This document shows, piece by piece, positions 44,195 through 54,337 of a DNA stretch of 64,000 nt (positions within the stretch are counted from its first letter, which is position 1; each line of letters opens with the position of its first letter). The stretch lies in NCBI RefSeq assembly GCF_020886695.1, contig NZ_AP024485.1:1-64000 (forward strand). The letters are read 5' to 3'. The notes under the pieces were generated by a model, which worked only from the letters and a program-made list of their open reading frames with translations, was not told the origin of the DNA and searched no databases. The stretch comes from Pseudodesulfovibrio sediminis. GTDB taxonomy: Bacteria > Desulfobacterota > Desulfovibrionia > Desulfovibrionales > Desulfovibrionaceae. The position numbers and the translations under genes are program-made.

Positions 44195-47137
44195 TTAATC
44201 GATGGTGCGGGCGATTTCCTTGGTTTCAAAGGCTTCGATAATATCACCGATCTTGATGTCGTTGAATTTCTCGAGGCCGATACCGCATTCGTAGCCCTTG
44301 GCAACCTCACGGGCATCGTCCTTCTCGCGCTTGAGCGAGGAGACAAGGCCTGTGTAGATGACAACGCCACCGCGAAGCAGGCGAACCATTGCGCCACGCT
44401 TGATCTTTCCATCCGGGATGAAGCAACCGGCGATAACACCGATCTTGGGTACGGAGAAGGTCTGACGAACTTCTGCCTGACCCAGATACACTTCTTCGAT
44501 ATCCGGTGTGAGCATGCCGCTCATGGCGTCCTTCACTTCCTGCACCAGCTTGTAGATGATGTCGTAGAAGCGGACTTCGACACCTTCCTGCTCGGCGATT
44601 TCCTTGACCTTCAGGTTCGGACGCACGTTGAAGCCGAGAATGATGGCTTCGGATGCGCCGGCCAGAAGGATGTCGGACTCGGTGATGGCACCGGCACCGC
44701 CGTGGACGACATCGATTTTGATTTCGTCGGTGGACAGCTTGTTGAGTGCTTCGGTGACCGCTTCCAGAGAACCCTGTACATCGGCCTTGAGGACCAGGTT
44801 CAGGGTCTGGGCCTCGTCGTTCGGCTTGGATGCGAGGAAGGACTCCAGGGTGACCTTGGACTTGGAAGACAGAATCTTCTCGCGCTTTTTCATGGCGCGG
44901 GATTGAGCGATGCGGCGGGCCATCTTTTCTTCTTCCACCACGAACAGTTCGTCACCGGCTTCGGGCAGACCATCAAAGCCCTGGATTTCCACGGGCATGG
45001 CCGGACCGGCTGTTTTGAGTTTCTTGCCCTGGTCGTTGAACATGGCGCGGACTTTACCGAAGTGGACACCGGATACAAAGCTGTCGCCCTGATTGATGGT
45101 ACCTTCGGAAATGAGGATGGTGCCCACGGGGCCACGTCCCTTGTCCAGACGCGCTTCAACGATATGACCGCGAGCAGGTTTGTCCGGGTTGGCTTTGAGC
45201 TCCAGTACTTCTGCCTGGAGCAGAACCATTTCGAGCAGTTCGTCAAGGCCGGTTTTTGCCTTGGCTGAAACATGCGCGAAGATGGTGTCGCCGCCCCAGT
45301 CTTCAGGGGAGAGCCCCAACTCGGCCAGTTCGCGTTTGACGTTATCGGGATTGGCTCCCTCTTTATCCATTTTGTTGACTGCAACCACGATGGGGACGCC
45401 AGCCGCTTTGGAGTGGCTGATTGCCTCACGGGTCTGATCCATGACGCCATCGTCGGCAGCGACCACGAGGATGACGATATCCGTCACCTGGGCACCGCGC
45501 ATACGCATGGTGGTAAATGCTTCGTGACCAGGGGTATCCAGGAACACGATCTCGCCGCGTTGTGTCTGGACGTGGTAGGCACCTATATGCTGGGTGATAC
45601 CGCCAGCTTCTCCATCGGTCACATTGGACAGACGGATGGCATCCAGCAGGGAGGTCTTACCATGGTCAACGTGACCCATGATGGTGACCACGGGAGGACG
45701 GGGCTTGAGATCTTCATCTTTGTCTGCCTCGGTGGGAATCAGGAAATCCTGTTCGTCGAAGGAGACGTTCTCGACCTCGTAACCGAACTCGCTGGCGAGC
45801 AGGGTGGCCGTATCCAGATCCAGGGACTGGTTGATGGTCGCCATGACACCCATGCCGAACAACGCCTTGATCAAATCCTGGGCCTTGATGCCCATCTGGT
45901 GGGCCATGTCGGCCAGACGAATGGTTTCGTCAAATTTGATCTTGCGCTTTGCAGCCTTCATCGGCTGGGCTTGCACCTGTTCAACCGGCTGTTGCTGCTG
46001 ATTGTTCCGCCCCTTCTTCTTGTGTCCTTTACGGCCACCAGGAAGGCTGTCATTGAAGCGATTGCTACCGGAATCTTTACGACCGCTTGTGGCAAATTCT
46101 ACGACACGACGGTCTTTCTTGCCCTTTTTCTTCTTGCTACGTCCGTCAGGTATGCCTGGTGCCGGAGCAGGGGCCATACCAGGGCCTCCACCGGGACGAC
46201 CACCAGGACGGCCTCCAGGACCTCCGGGACGGCCACCAGGACCGCCGGGACGACCGCCAGGACCACCGGGACGACCGCCAGGACCGCCGGGACGACCGCC
46301 GCCAGGACGACCGGGACGACGTTCAGGCTGCTGCATTTTTGCTGCAGCACGTGCCTGTACCTCTGCCTCGGTAGGCATGGAAATGATTTTGACTTTAGGA
46401 GCTTCAGGCTCTTTTTTCTTTTTCTTTTTCTTTTTGGGTTCGTCCTTGGCAGCGGCTTTCTTTTCAGCAGCCGGTGCAGGGGTTTCTTCCTTGGGAGCAG
46501 CCTTGGCCTCTTTTTCAGCCTTCACAGCCTTCTCCTTAACAGGAGCGGCTTCTTCCTTGAGTTCTTCGGAAGCAGCTTTGGTCTCTTCAGGCACGGGTTC
46601 GGGGGCGGCCTCTTCAACCACGGCTTCTTCCACCGGGGCCTCGACGACCTCGGCTTTCACCTCAACAGGCTCTTCCACGGGAGGTTCCTCCACAGCAGGT
46701 TTGATAATCCTGACTTGTGGTTCAGCCTTTTTGGGAGCCTTTTTCTTGCTGGGCTTCTTTTTGGGCTTTTCTTCCACCACTTCTTCAGCAGGAGTGGCTT
46801 CTTCCACTACGGAAGGCTCTTCTTTTTCTTCCACAGCAGCTTCCACCGTTTCCTCAGTCTCTTCTTCGACTGCGGGAGCGGCTTCTTCTTTTCTGGAAGA
46901 TTTTGATTTGGTGCGTCTGCGCCTGATGATTACGCCGGAATCGCCGACGCGACGGACTTCACTCTGTTGAGCTCCGCCTTTCTTTAACTCCGCCTTGAGG
47001 CGTTCCACATCTTCGTCTTCCACGACGGTTTTCTGGCTTTTAGCCTGAACGCCGATCTCGCGAAGCTGCTGAATGATCTCCTTGTTGCTGAGCTTGAGCT
47101 CTGCAGCCAAGTCTTCTACCCGAACCTTTGCCGTCAT
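44195..47137 (-). CDS. infB: Translation initiation factor IF-2
   Basis: The 980-residue protein carries the IF2_N start, then a long acidic/Lys-rich low-complexity stretch (about 70-255) and a Gly/Pro/Arg repeat of about five GGPGGRP units (about 270-315). The G domain follows ([32 protein letters not shown]), then C1/C2 domains binding initiator tRNA. The repeats make it longer than E. coli IF-2 (890). It sits in nusA-ylxR-infB order. Confidence 0.96.
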   Translation of the reverse strand: MTAKVRVEDLAAELKLSNKEIIQQLREIGVQAKSQKTVVEDEDVERLKAELKKGGAQQSEVRRVGDSGVIIRRRRTKSKSSRKEEAAPAVEEETEETVEAAVEEKEEPSVVEEATPAEEVVEEKPKKKPSKKKAPKKAEPQVRIIKPAVEEPPVEEPVEVKAEVVEAPVEEAVVEEAAPEPVPEETKAASEELKEEAAPVKEKAVKAEKEAKAAPKEETPAPAAEKKAAAKDEPKKKKKKKKEPEAPKVKIISMPTEAEVQARAAAKMQQPERRPGRPGGGRPGGPGGRPGGPGGRPGGPGGRPGGPGGRPGGRPGGGPGMAPAPAPGIPDGRSKKKKGKKDRRVVEFATSGRKDSGSNRFNDSLPGGRKGHKKKGRNNQQQQPVEQVQAQPMKAAKRKIKFDETIRLADMAHQMGIKAQDLIKALFGMGVMATINQSLDLDTATLLASEFGYEVENVSFDEQDFLIPTEADKDEDLKPRPPVVTIMGHVDHGKTSLLDAIRLSNVTDGEAGGITQHIGAYHVQTQRGEIVFLDTPGHEAFTTMRMRGAQVTDIVILVVAADDGVMDQTREAISHSKAAGVPIVVAVNKMDKEGANPDNVKRELAELGLSPEDWGGDTIFAHVSAKAKTGLDELLEMVLLQAEVLELKANPDKPARGHIVEARLDKGRGPVGTILISEGTINQGDSFVSGVHFGKVRAMFNDQGKKLKTAGPAMPVEIQGFDGLPEAGDELFVVEEEKMARRIAQSRAMKKREKILSSKSKVTLESFLASKPNDEAQTLNLVLKADVQGSLEAVTEALNKLSTDEIKIDVVHGGAGAITESDILLAGASEAIILGFNVRPNLKVKEIAEQEGVEVRFYDIIYKLVQEVKDAMSGMLTPDIEEVYLGQAEVRQTFSVPKIGVIAGCFIPDGKIKRGAMVRLLRGGVVIYTGLVSSLKREKDDAREVAKGYECGIGLEKFNDIKIGDIIEAFETKEIARTID
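46189..46320 (-). repeat. 21-bp tandem repeats inside infB
   Basis: About five 21-bp units encode GGPGGRP. They are in frame and translated, so this is coding low complexity and not a CRISPR or intergenic repeat. Copy number may vary among strains. Confidence 0.8.
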
Positions 47138-47148
47138 CTAATCACCTC

Positions 47149-47379
47149 TCAACGTTTCTTCATCAGGCCCGAGACCACTTTCGGGAATCTCTCCCGGCAC
47201 TGGGTCTGGCCGCATAGGTAAAAACCGCGCCCCGAACATATTTGTTTCGGGTCGTGAATCGGACCTTCCTGATCCGTTTCACTGGCGCCATCCGGTCGCA
47301 CATACCGCGTCAGTTCCGTTTTGGGGAACTTCTTGCGGCAGACAATGCACATCCGCTCTGCAATATGCTTGCGGCTCAT
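47149..47379 (-). CDS. ylxR: YlxR (RnpM) RNA-binding protein
   Basis: The 76-residue DUF448 protein shows RMCIVCRKKFPKTELTRYV and the GRGFYLCG motif. YlxR proteins bind RNA, and in B. subtilis one modulates RNase P. It lies between nusA and infB as usual. Confidence 0.92.
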   Translation of the reverse strand: MSRKHIAERMCIVCRKKFPKTELTRYVRPDGASETDQEGPIHDPKQICSGRGFYLCGQTQCRERFPKVVSGLMKKR

Positions 47380-47399
47380 GTCTTGTTGTACTCCGGTTT

Positions 47400-48782
47400 C
47401 TATTTCGACTCCTCGCCATCGGCGGGAGTGTCGGATTCTTCAGTCTCTTCTTCGACAGTTTCTGCTGTTTCTTCAACAACTTCATCTGCAGTTTCGGTTT
47501 CATCAACAGGGGCTTCCTGCGGCTCTTCACTGTCGTCCTTGTCGGCCTCAAAGAGGTCGGGGGCGAGCATGTTGATAGCCACACGGATATCACCGACTTT
47601 ACTCTCGGTCATGTCCTTGATGGAGAGCAGTTCTTCATCAGAAGCCTGGATGATGGAATCAATGGATTCGTATCCGGCAGCAAAGAAATTCTCCATGGAG
47701 ATCTCGGCCACAGCCGCAACCTGATCCATGCCTTTGCGCTCTGCGTTGAGTTCTCCGTAACGAGAGTTGGTGAAGATGTCTATCTTCCAGCCAAGAAGTT
47801 TGGCAGCCAGTTTGACGTTCTGGCCCTTGCGGCCAATGGCCAGACTGAGCTGATCGTCGGGGCAAACCACTTCCAAAGTCTCCTCTTCCTCGTCCACGGT
47901 AATGCGTGAGATGAGTGCGGGGGAGAGGGCGTGCTGCGCGTACATGGCGATGTCCGGGGACCAGACAACGATGTCGATACGTTCGCCCTTGAGTTCCTGC
48001 ACAACGTTTTGAATACGAGAGCCGCGGATACCGACACAGGCGCCCACGGGATCGACGTCGCGTTCGCGGGACATGACAGCCACTTTGGCACGCAGACCGG
48101 GATCGCGGGATACGCCCATGATCTTGACGGTGCCGTCTGCCACCTCGGGAACCTCGCGCTTGAACAGTTCGATCATGTAGTCCGGGTGGGACCTGGACAC
48201 GACGACCTGCGGGCCACGGGATTCTTTCAATACATCTATGATATAGGCCTGGACGCGATCACCACGCTTGTAGCGTTCTCTGGGAATCTGTTCGTCCTTG
48301 GGCAGCAGGGCTTCCGTGCGGCCGAGGTTGATGATCCAACCGGTCCGGTCGCGACGCTGAATGATGCCGCTGGCGATTTCGGACACGCGGTCCTTGTATT
48401 CTTCGTAAATGATTTCCTGCTCGGCATCGCGCATGCGCTGGATGATGACCTGCTTGGCGCTCTGCGCTGCAATACGTCCCAGGTCCTCCACCTTGAGCGG
48501 GAAGCCCATCTCGTCATCCAACTGGGCGTTGGGGTCATGAGCGGTTGCCGCTTCCAGGGAAATTTCACTGATAGGGTCATGGACATCTTCGACGACGATC
48601 TTGAATTCGAATACTTCGATTTCGCCGAGTTCCTCGTTGAAGGACACTTCGATATCCATGGTCTCGCCATATTTGCGAGCTACGGCAGATCGTACTGCTT
48701 CTTCAAGGGTATCAATGAGCAGGTCACGGTCAATGCCCCTGTCTTTGCTTATCTGGTCGATTGCTTTTTTCAGCTCCGACAT
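47400..48782 (-). CDS. nusA: Transcription termination/antitermination factor NusA
   Basis: The 460-residue protein has the NusA N-terminal domain (MSELKKAIDQISKDRGIDRD), an S1 domain, two KH domains (GSRIQNVVQELKGERID and AIGRKGQNVKLAAKL), and an acidic C-terminal tail from about residue 415. The ATG at 48782 is preferred to an upstream in-frame start because the family begins there. It modulates pausing and antitermination and heads the infB cluster after rimP. Confidence 0.95.
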   Translation of the reverse strand: MSELKKAIDQISKDRGIDRDLLIDTLEEAVRSAVARKYGETMDIEVSFNEELGEIEVFEFKIVVEDVHDPISEISLEAATAHDPNAQLDDEMGFPLKVEDLGRIAAQSAKQVIIQRMRDAEQEIIYEEYKDRVSEIASGIIQRRDRTGWIINLGRTEALLPKDEQIPRERYKRGDRVQAYIIDVLKESRGPQVVVSRSHPDYMIELFKREVPEVADGTVKIMGVSRDPGLRAKVAVMSRERDVDPVGACVGIRGSRIQNVVQELKGERIDIVVWSPDIAMYAQHALSPALISRITVDEEEETLEVVCPDDQLSLAIGRKGQNVKLAAKLLGWKIDIFTNSRYGELNAERKGMDQVAAVAEISMENFFAAGYESIDSIIQASDEELLSIKDMTESKVGDIRVAINMLAPDLFEADKDDSEEPQEAPVDETETADEVVEETAETVEEETEESDTPADGEESK

Positions 48783-48842
48783 GATCAAACCTCCGCTTGT
48801 GCCCGGATCTCTGTATGGTCCGGGCAAGTAGTGATCTTCAAA

Positions 48843-49301
48843 CTAAAATTCGTGGATCAACCGGGCTTTCTTGATGGAAAGCCAGTCGATATCCATTGTT
48901 TCTTCATCAACGGTCATGGTGATGGTGTCGCCTTTCACTGCGACCAGTTCACCTTTGAGCTTGCGACGGTCAGCCACGGGGTCGACCAAAGTCACCTTGA
49001 TTGTCCGACCGATGTAACCGACCATTTGCTCAGGTGTGAAAAATCGTCTTTCAAGACCGGGGGAGGAGACCTCCAGCGTGAATGCCCCGGGAATGACGTC
49101 TTCCACTTCAAGCATCAGCCCGACCTGACGACTGACATGCGCGCACTGGTCAATGTGCACACCGTCTTCACCGTCGATATATATGCGAACAACGCGCTTT
49201 TTGCCGGACGGCGGGGAACTCAATCCCCAAAAGATAAGACCGAGATTTTCAATCTCGGGCCGGATTATATCCGTCAGCATTTCTTCGAAAGTCTGGCGCA
49301 T
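48843..49301 (-). CDS. rimP: Ribosome maturation factor RimP
   Basis: The 152-residue protein shows RIYIDGEDGVHIDQCAHVSR and TLEVSSPGLERRFFTPEQ, both RimP signatures. It assists 30S assembly and is first in rimP-nusA-ylxR-infB. A terminator for the upstream tRNA gene (49336-49362) separates it from tRNA-Gly. Confidence 0.95.
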   Translation of the reverse strand: MRQTFEEMLTDIIRPEIENLGLIFWGLSSPPSGKKRVVRIYIDGEDGVHIDQCAHVSRQVGLMLEVEDVIPGAFTLEVSSPGLERRFFTPEQMVGYIGRTIKVTLVDPVADRRKLKGELVAVKGDTITMTVDEETMDIDWLSIKKARLIHEF

Positions 49302-49335
49302 TTATTCTCCTGCCCCCGTGGGGAGCGATTTGCCA

Positions 49336-49362
49336 ATAAAAAAGGTGAGCCCGAGCTCACCT
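49336..49362 (-). terminator. Intrinsic terminator of tRNA-Gly
   Basis: An 8-bp perfect stem (49362-49355 with 49350-49343, loop of four) runs into TTTTTTATT on the minus strand. Confidence 0.85.
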
Positions 49363-49408
49363 ACGCGAACCCCGCAAAGCCTAAACGGTCAAGCCTTGCG
49401 AAAGGCAT

Positions 49409-49484
49409 TGGAGCGGGTGACGGGGGTCGAACCCGCTACTTTCAGCTTGGGAAGCTGACACTCTACCAATTGAGTTACACCCGC
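49409..49484 (-). tRNA. tRNA-Gly, anticodon CCC
   Basis: On the minus strand the acceptor stem GCGGGTG pairs with CACCCGC. The D arm is ACTC-AATTGGTA-GAGT and the anticodon loop TTCCCAA lies in the stem TCAGC/GCTGA. The T arm is GCGGG-TTCGACC-CCCGT, the discriminator is T, and CCA is encoded. The loop places CCC at 34-36, so it reads GGG glycine codons. No other tRNA is next to it. Confidence 0.93.
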
Positions 49485-49497
49485 TTGGAAACGAGCC

Positions 49498-49526
49498 TAT
49501 TTATACATATATGAATCCGATGTCAA
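49498..49526 (-). promoter_or_regulatory. Promoter of tRNA-Gly
   Basis: On the minus strand TTGACA (49526-49521), 17 bases, then TAAATA (49503-49498); the tRNA begins 14 bases further on. A perfect -35 and good -10 fit a strong stable-RNA promoter. Confidence 0.7.
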
Positions 49527-49734
49527 CAAAGAGCATGGGTAAATCGACTTCCGGTGCTATGTCTTTCCCTGTTAATTCCGTGTGTCTGTTCGGCTTCTGC
49601 TTATTTTGCATTCGTCGGTAGCCTGCGTCGTCCGATGATGCGAGTGGGGCACTGTGCGAGTAATCCATATTGACATGTTTCGTGCGTCTTGTCGTGTGTC
49701 CTTTTCACGGCGATTTTTCCATTTGATTTTGCGT

Positions 49735-49751
49735 TGGCATACATAGTGCAA
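49735..49751 (+). promoter_or_regulatory. Sigma-54 promoter of the flgF operon
   Basis: TTGGCATACATAGTGCA has GG at 49736-49737 and GC at 49748-49749, the strict 10-base -24/-12 interval. The flgF start is 29 bases downstream after an AGGAGG site. This predicts activation by a sigma-54 enhancer-binding protein, candidate at 33.1 kb. Confidence 0.78.
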
Positions 49752-49779
49752 TTCTCTCGTCGAACAGGAGGATCGCATT

Positions 49780-50556
49780 ATGCGCGATAGTACTCAAAGC
49801 GCGTTATTCGGCGCTTTATCTAATGAAATGAGGATGTCATCCATCGCCAATAATTTGGCGAACGTGAACACGTCGGCTTTCAAAAAAGATCAGTTGGCCT
49901 TTCACGACACTTTTGTCCGTTTTGCTCACGACTATCTTGTTGACGGCAAAACAAACCTGCGTGGAAAAGATCTTTTCCCCCGTGCAAACGTCATGGCCAA
50001 GGCGCGTCTTTCCGACCAGAGAACGGACTTTTCGCAGGGTAGCCTGGAGAAAACAGGTAACCAACTGGACTTCGCCCTTTCAGGTGAAGGCTTTTTCAGG
50101 GTTCAGGGCGAGGGAGAAGTGCTCCTGACCCGCGCTGGAAATTTCCTGACCGATGGGCAGGGAACCCTTAAAACACAGGACGGCATGACTGTTCTGGTTG
50201 GCGGCGGTCCCTTGACCATTTCCCCGGGGGCGCATGTGGCTGTTGATCCGGGTGGAAACATTTCCATCAATGGAGATCCCGCAGGGTCCTTTGATCTTGT
50301 GTCCTATGAAGATCTGTCCAAGGTGGAGAGGATCGGAGGCAACACGTATCGGCCCAAGGTCGACGCGGTGCAGATTCCTCCGGAAGACATGACCGTGGAA
50401 CAGGGCTTTGTGGAAAAGGGAAACGTGGATGTCGTCACCGAAATGGTGGCCATGATCGAGACCCAGCGTGCGTTTACCATGTATTCGAAGATGATCCAGA
50501 CCACTGATGAGAGCGACAAGAAGCTGATCACGCAGGTCGGACGCCCAACCATCTAA
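49780..50556 (+). CDS. flgF: Flagellar rod protein FlgF
   Basis: The 258-residue axial protein has the N-terminal rod motif SIANNLANVNTSAFKK, the central GNQLDFALSGEGFFRVQG and a C-terminal VVTEMVAMIETQRAFTMYSKM. Pairing with flgG downstream makes it FlgF, the proximal rod. It is the first gene of the cluster, directly behind a sigma-54 promoter; flgB, flgC and fliE are not in this window. Confidence 0.92.
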   Translation: MRDSTQSALFGALSNEMRMSSIANNLANVNTSAFKKDQLAFHDTFVRFAHDYLVDGKTNLRGKDLFPRANVMAKARLSDQRTDFSQGSLEKTGNQLDFALSGEGFFRVQGEGEVLLTRAGNFLTDGQGTLKTQDGMTVLVGGGPLTISPGAHVAVDPGGNISINGDPAGSFDLVSYEDLSKVERIGGNTYRPKVDAVQIPPEDMTVEQGFVEKGNVDVVTEMVAMIETQRAFTMYSKMIQTTDESDKKLITQVGRPTI

Positions 50557-50575
50557 TTAACAGGAGGATACTGCA

Positions 50576-51358
50576 ATGATGCGTTCCCTTTGGACCTCTG
50601 CCACAGGCATGATCGCCATGCAGACCCACATTGATACGTTGTCAAACAACCTTGCCAACGTGAACACCACGGGCTTCAAGAAAAGCCGCGCCGAGTTCGA
50701 AGACCTGATGTACCAGACGCTGAAAATAGCCGGTACACAGAACGAGGCTGGAAATAGAACACCTGTGGGCATGCAGATTGGTATGGGTGTGCGTCCGGTG
50801 ACGGTGCATAAATTTTTCACACAGGGTGATTTCAAGAACACCGGGAACCCGTTGGACATGGCCATTGAAGGCGACGGTTTTTTCCGCGTTTCGCAAAACG
50901 GTGAGGACGTGTACACCCGCGCGGGTTCGTTCAAGCTTGATGACGAAGGGCGCGTGGTTACTGCTGGCGGACATCCCCTCCAGCCTGAATTTACCGTGCC
51001 GGCAGAGACTGTCAGCGTTGTTATTACCGAATCGGGCAACATGGCTGCTCTGGACAAGGATGGCGCCACGCTGTCCGAGACGGATATTGATATCTATCGC
51101 TTCCAGAACCCGGCCGGGCTCATTGCAACTGGTCGTAACTTCTACCGTGAGAGTGAAGCCTCCGGCGCAGCTGTGGCGGGAACTCCGGGTGATGACAACT
51201 TCGGAACAATCGCACAGGGATTCCTTGAAGGGTCCAATGTCGAGATGGTCGATGAAATGGTCGGACTGATTGTCGGGCAGCGTGCCTTCGAGATCAACTC
51301 CAAAGCCATCACCACTTCTGACGCAATGTTGCAGACGGCTGTCAATATCAAGCGATAA
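50576..51358 (+). CDS. flgG: Flagellar distal rod protein FlgG
   Basis: The 260-residue protein matches FlgG in length and in MMRSLWTSATGMIAMQTHID, SNNLANVNTTGFKKSRAEFEDL, GNPLDMAIEGDGFFRV, and the C-terminal VEMVDEMVGLIVGQRAFEIN. It forms the distal rod crossing the peptidoglycan and outer membrane through the P and L rings encoded next to it. Confidence 0.96.
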   Translation: MMRSLWTSATGMIAMQTHIDTLSNNLANVNTTGFKKSRAEFEDLMYQTLKIAGTQNEAGNRTPVGMQIGMGVRPVTVHKFFTQGDFKNTGNPLDMAIEGDGFFRVSQNGEDVYTRAGSFKLDDEGRVVTAGGHPLQPEFTVPAETVSVVITESGNMAALDKDGATLSETDIDIYRFQNPAGLIATGRNFYRESEASGAAVAGTPGDDNFGTIAQGFLEGSNVEMVDEMVGLIVGQRAFEINSKAITTSDAMLQTAVNIKR

Positions 51359-51399
51359 CGGATGATTGAATGCATTCAACTCCGGGGAAGGTGAGCATT

Positions 51400-52404
51400 A
51401 TGTCGAGTAATACTATGAAATGCACTGAGAGTTTCGGTCGAGTCAGGTACATCCTTGCTGTGCTGCTTTTGGCAGCGTTGCTGCTGATTCCTTCCGTAAC
51501 GGGGGCTACCGCCGGTATGGCCTGGCAGGCCATCGTGAAAAGTGCCGCCTGCGTTCAGGGGCCATATGTCCTGCTCGGTGAAATTGCTTATCCTGCCGGG
51601 AGTATGGATGATGCCACATGGGAGTCGCTGGCGAATATCAAACTGTGGAAAGCTTCCACTCGCGCCGGACGTCCCGTGGCCGTGAGCCGTGATAAATTGC
51701 GGAGTATTCTCAAGTATTACCTGGGTGATATGGTGGAGAACCTCATACTGCCCAGCCAGATTACGGTGCAGACCGGTGGGCGGGTCATCTCGGGCGAGGA
51801 ACTCAAGTCGCGGGTTGTCGCATTTTTGACACCTCGCGCAGAGGACTTGGGTGGCGATGTGGAATTCAAGGATTTTCATCTTCCTCGTCAAATCTTTTTT
51901 CCCAATTTATATGATACGCTTTCCCTCAGTGCCAACGACATTGTTCCGGGGCGCAACCAGGTCAAGATTCATGGTGTCACTCCTGATGGCAAGATCGTGA
52001 CCAGCAAGGCCGGAACAGTCTTCATCAATGTCTGGAAGGCTATCCCCGTGGCCGCCAAACCCATGAACCGGTTTGAGCGTGTCTCTCCGGCAAACGTATC
52101 TTTTCAGCGGGTTAACCTCGCTTACCGCCAAAACGTGTGGGATGGCACCGGCGGTCCATGGCGGATGGCGCGGACCCTGGGGAGAGGGCAGCCTTTCACC
52201 CTGTCACACCTTGAACCTATTCCGCTTATTGAGAAAGGGGAGCGCGTGTACCTGACCTTCCAGGGCAAGCGCGTGAAGTTGACCATAAAGGCTGTCGCGT
52301 TGGGTGAAGCCGGTATGGGGCAGCAGGTATCGGTCAAGAATTTGCAAAGCAACAAGACAGTGCTGGCAACCGTGATCAGTGATGACACGGTTGTCGTCAG
52401 ATAG
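51400..52404 (+). CDS. flgA: Flagellar P-ring assembly chaperone FlgA
   Basis: The 334-residue protein has a signal-type hydrophobic segment (about residues 19-40) and a C-terminal SAF-type region (VSPANVSFQRVNLAY, then GMGQQVSVKNLQSNKTVLAT) typical of FlgA. It chaperones FlgI subunits in the periplasm. AAGGTGAG before the ATG at 51400 supports this start over the ATG at 51370. It is longer than E. coli FlgA (219), with an extra N-terminal region. Confidence 0.88.
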   Translation: MSSNTMKCTESFGRVRYILAVLLLAALLLIPSVTGATAGMAWQAIVKSAACVQGPYVLLGEIAYPAGSMDDATWESLANIKLWKASTRAGRPVAVSRDKLRSILKYYLGDMVENLILPSQITVQTGGRVISGEELKSRVVAFLTPRAEDLGGDVEFKDFHLPRQIFFPNLYDTLSLSANDIVPGRNQVKIHGVTPDGKIVTSKAGTVFINVWKAIPVAAKPMNRFERVSPANVSFQRVNLAYRQNVWDGTGGPWRMARTLGRGQPFTLSHLEPIPLIEKGERVYLTFQGKRVKLTIKAVALGEAGMGQQVSVKNLQSNKTVLATVISDDTVVVR

Positions 52405-52418
52405 CCAAGGAGACTGTC

Positions 52419-53129
52419 ATGAAACACTATTTCATCATCGCCATAGTTTCGATCCTGCTGGCTTCCATTGCGCTGATTGCAGGATGTGCTCCCAAATATC
52501 AGGAACAGCCCATGCCCGCGATGACTCCGCCTGTCTATGAGGAAGAGGATCCTGCACTCAATCCGGGGTCGTTGTATGACTCCAACAGGTCGGAATTCCT
52601 GTATGACGACAATCGCGCCAGTCGGGTCGGTGACATCGTTATGGTGCAGGTGCAGGAATCAGCCACGACTTCGATCAAGTCGGAGACGACGGCCAAGAAG
52701 GAAAACACCGTGGATAACTCGGTCTCGGCCATGCCCAGCACCGGCCTTATCGGCGGCATTCCCCTGGCAGGTACGCTTGGAGCGACCGCGGGTATAGGCA
52801 TCGGCGCCAGCCAGTCTTCTGATTTCAAGGGGAATGGTGAGACCTCGCAGGAATCGGAATTTGAAGCCACTGTGGCCACGCGTATTGTTCGCAGACTTCC
52901 GGGCAACCTGCTGCAGGTCGAAGGTGCCAGGCGCATCCGTGTCAATCATGAGACTCAGTTCCTGGTGGTTCGGGGACTTATCCGTCAGCGTGATATCTCC
53001 TCCGACAACACGATCCCGTCCACCAGCCTCGCTGAAGCCCAGATTGAAATTTACGGCCAGGGTGTATTGGCTGACAAGCAGCGCCCCGGTTGGCTGTCAC
53101 GGATTCTTGATAACATTTTCCCGTTCTAG
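52419..53129 (+). CDS. flgH: Flagellar L-ring lipoprotein FlgH
   Basis: The 236-residue protein has a lipoprotein signal with lipobox LIAGC at about residue 23. FlgH body motifs follow: RASRVGDIVMVQVQESATTS and QFLVVRGLIRQRDIS, ending in SRILDNIFPF. It forms the outer-membrane ring. It lies 14 bases after flgA with CAAGGAG upstream. Confidence 0.95.
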   Translation: MKHYFIIAIVSILLASIALIAGCAPKYQEQPMPAMTPPVYEEEDPALNPGSLYDSNRSEFLYDDNRASRVGDIVMVQVQESATTSIKSETTAKKENTVDNSVSAMPSTGLIGGIPLAGTLGATAGIGIGASQSSDFKGNGETSQESEFEATVATRIVRRLPGNLLQVEGARRIRVNHETQFLVVRGLIRQRDISSDNTIPSTSLAEAQIEIYGQGVLADKQRPGWLSRILDNIFPF

Positions 53130-53178
53130 TGATCGGGCTTACATTTAAAGACTCAGCAACGTTAGAGGGATGAACACC

Positions 53179-54336
53179 ATGCTTACGCATCCGCACTCAA
53201 CTCGAATCGATTCCGGCGAAGTGGCCCGGTCCGTCATTTTGACGGTCCTGTTTGCCGCGCTCCTCATATTCCTGGGAACAGTCCTGATGCCCCGTGACGC
53301 GGGTGCAGCTCGCCTGAAGGACATCGCCAGTTTCAGTGGCGTGCGCCACAACGAACTTGTCGGGTACGGTCTTGTGGTCGGTTTGTCCGGTACGGGGGAC
53401 GGCACTTCTTCAACATTTACCATGCGCTCCATGGCCAACATGCTTGAAAAGATGGGCGTCGAAGCCAACCCGGACAAACTCAAACCCAAGAACGTGGCCG
53501 CTGTCATGGTAACTGCCAAGATGCCGGTGTCCGCCACGCCCGGTTCAACCCTGGACGTCACGATATCTTCCCTGGGCGACGCTGAGAGTCTGCTTGGTGG
53601 CGTTTTGCTGCTCACGCCTCTCAAGGGCTTGGACGGCAAGGTCTATGCCGTCAGTCAGGGCGCGTTGACCGTTGGTGGATACTCTGCCGGAGGTCAGGCT
53701 GCTCAAGCGCAAAAGAATATCGCCACAGTGGGGCGCATCACCAGTGGTGCCGTTGTGGAGCGGGCTGTTCCTTTCAGATTCAATAATCAGAATGCCATGA
53801 CACTGAACCTGTCTGTACGGGATTTCGGTACCACGATGCAGGTGGTGAACAAGATCAACGCCAGCATGGGCGGCAGTTTTGCCTCTGCACGGGACATCTC
53901 GACCATTGACCTGAAATTGCCGGATCAATTCCGTGGCAACATGGTGCCTTTAATGGCTTCTCTGGAAAATCTCGATATTTCGCCCGACGGCAAGGCCCGT
54001 GTGGTTGTGGATGAAAAGACCGGTACAGTGGTGCTTGGTCAGGATGTTCGTCTGAGCAAGGTGGCCGTGGCGCACGGCAACCTGCAGATCGTAGTCTCCG
54101 AAGAACAGGAAGTCAGTCAGCCGGGGCCGTTCTCCGATGGCGAGACCGTTGTTTCTCCGAGTACCGACATCGCGGTGTCTGAACAGAATAATCAGCTCAT
54201 GCTCATGGAAGGTGCAACCCTGCAGGAACTCGTGGATGGTCTGAATTCAATCGGCGCAGCTCCGCGAGATCTCATTTCCATTATTCGTGCTCTCAAGGTT
54301 GCCGGTTCATTGCATGCCGAAGTGGAGGTTATCTAA
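53179..54336 (+). CDS. flgI: Flagellar P-ring protein FlgI
   Basis: A Sec-type hydrophobic stretch is followed by [21 protein letters not shown] and [13 protein letters not shown], diagnostic of FlgI. It forms the periplasmic P ring on peptidoglycan. Two starts are possible; the ATG at 53179 sits nine bases after AGAGGG, a better fit than the ATG at 53170, which abuts it. 385 residues. Confidence 0.95.
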   Translation: MLTHPHSTRIDSGEVARSVILTVLFAALLIFLGTVLMPRDAGAARLKDIASFSGVRHNELVGYGLVVGLSGTGDGTSSTFTMRSMANMLEKMGVEANPDKLKPKNVAAVMVTAKMPVSATPGSTLDVTISSLGDAESLLGGVLLLTPLKGLDGKVYAVSQGALTVGGYSAGGQAAQAQKNIATVGRITSGAVVERAVPFRFNNQNAMTLNLSVRDFGTTMQVVNKINASMGGSFASARDISTIDLKLPDQFRGNMVPLMASLENLDISPDGKARVVVDEKTGTVVLGQDVRLSKVAVAHGNLQIVVSEEQEVSQPGPFSDGETVVSPSTDIAVSEQNNQLMLMEGATLQELVDGLNSIGAAPRDLISIIRALKVAGSLHAEVEVI

Positions 54337-54337
54337 C

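Noticed and set aside
46189-46320. Possible CRISPR-like direct repeats
   Set aside because: The repeats are contiguous 21-bp coding units inside infB with no spacers.
45272-46906. Long open frames antisense to infB, including Gly/Arg/Pro-rich translations
   Set aside because: They are shadows of the IF-2 low-complexity region.
47931-49514. A 527-codon frame antisense to nusA and rimP
   Set aside because: It runs across two genes and a tRNA on the other strand, which a real gene would not do.
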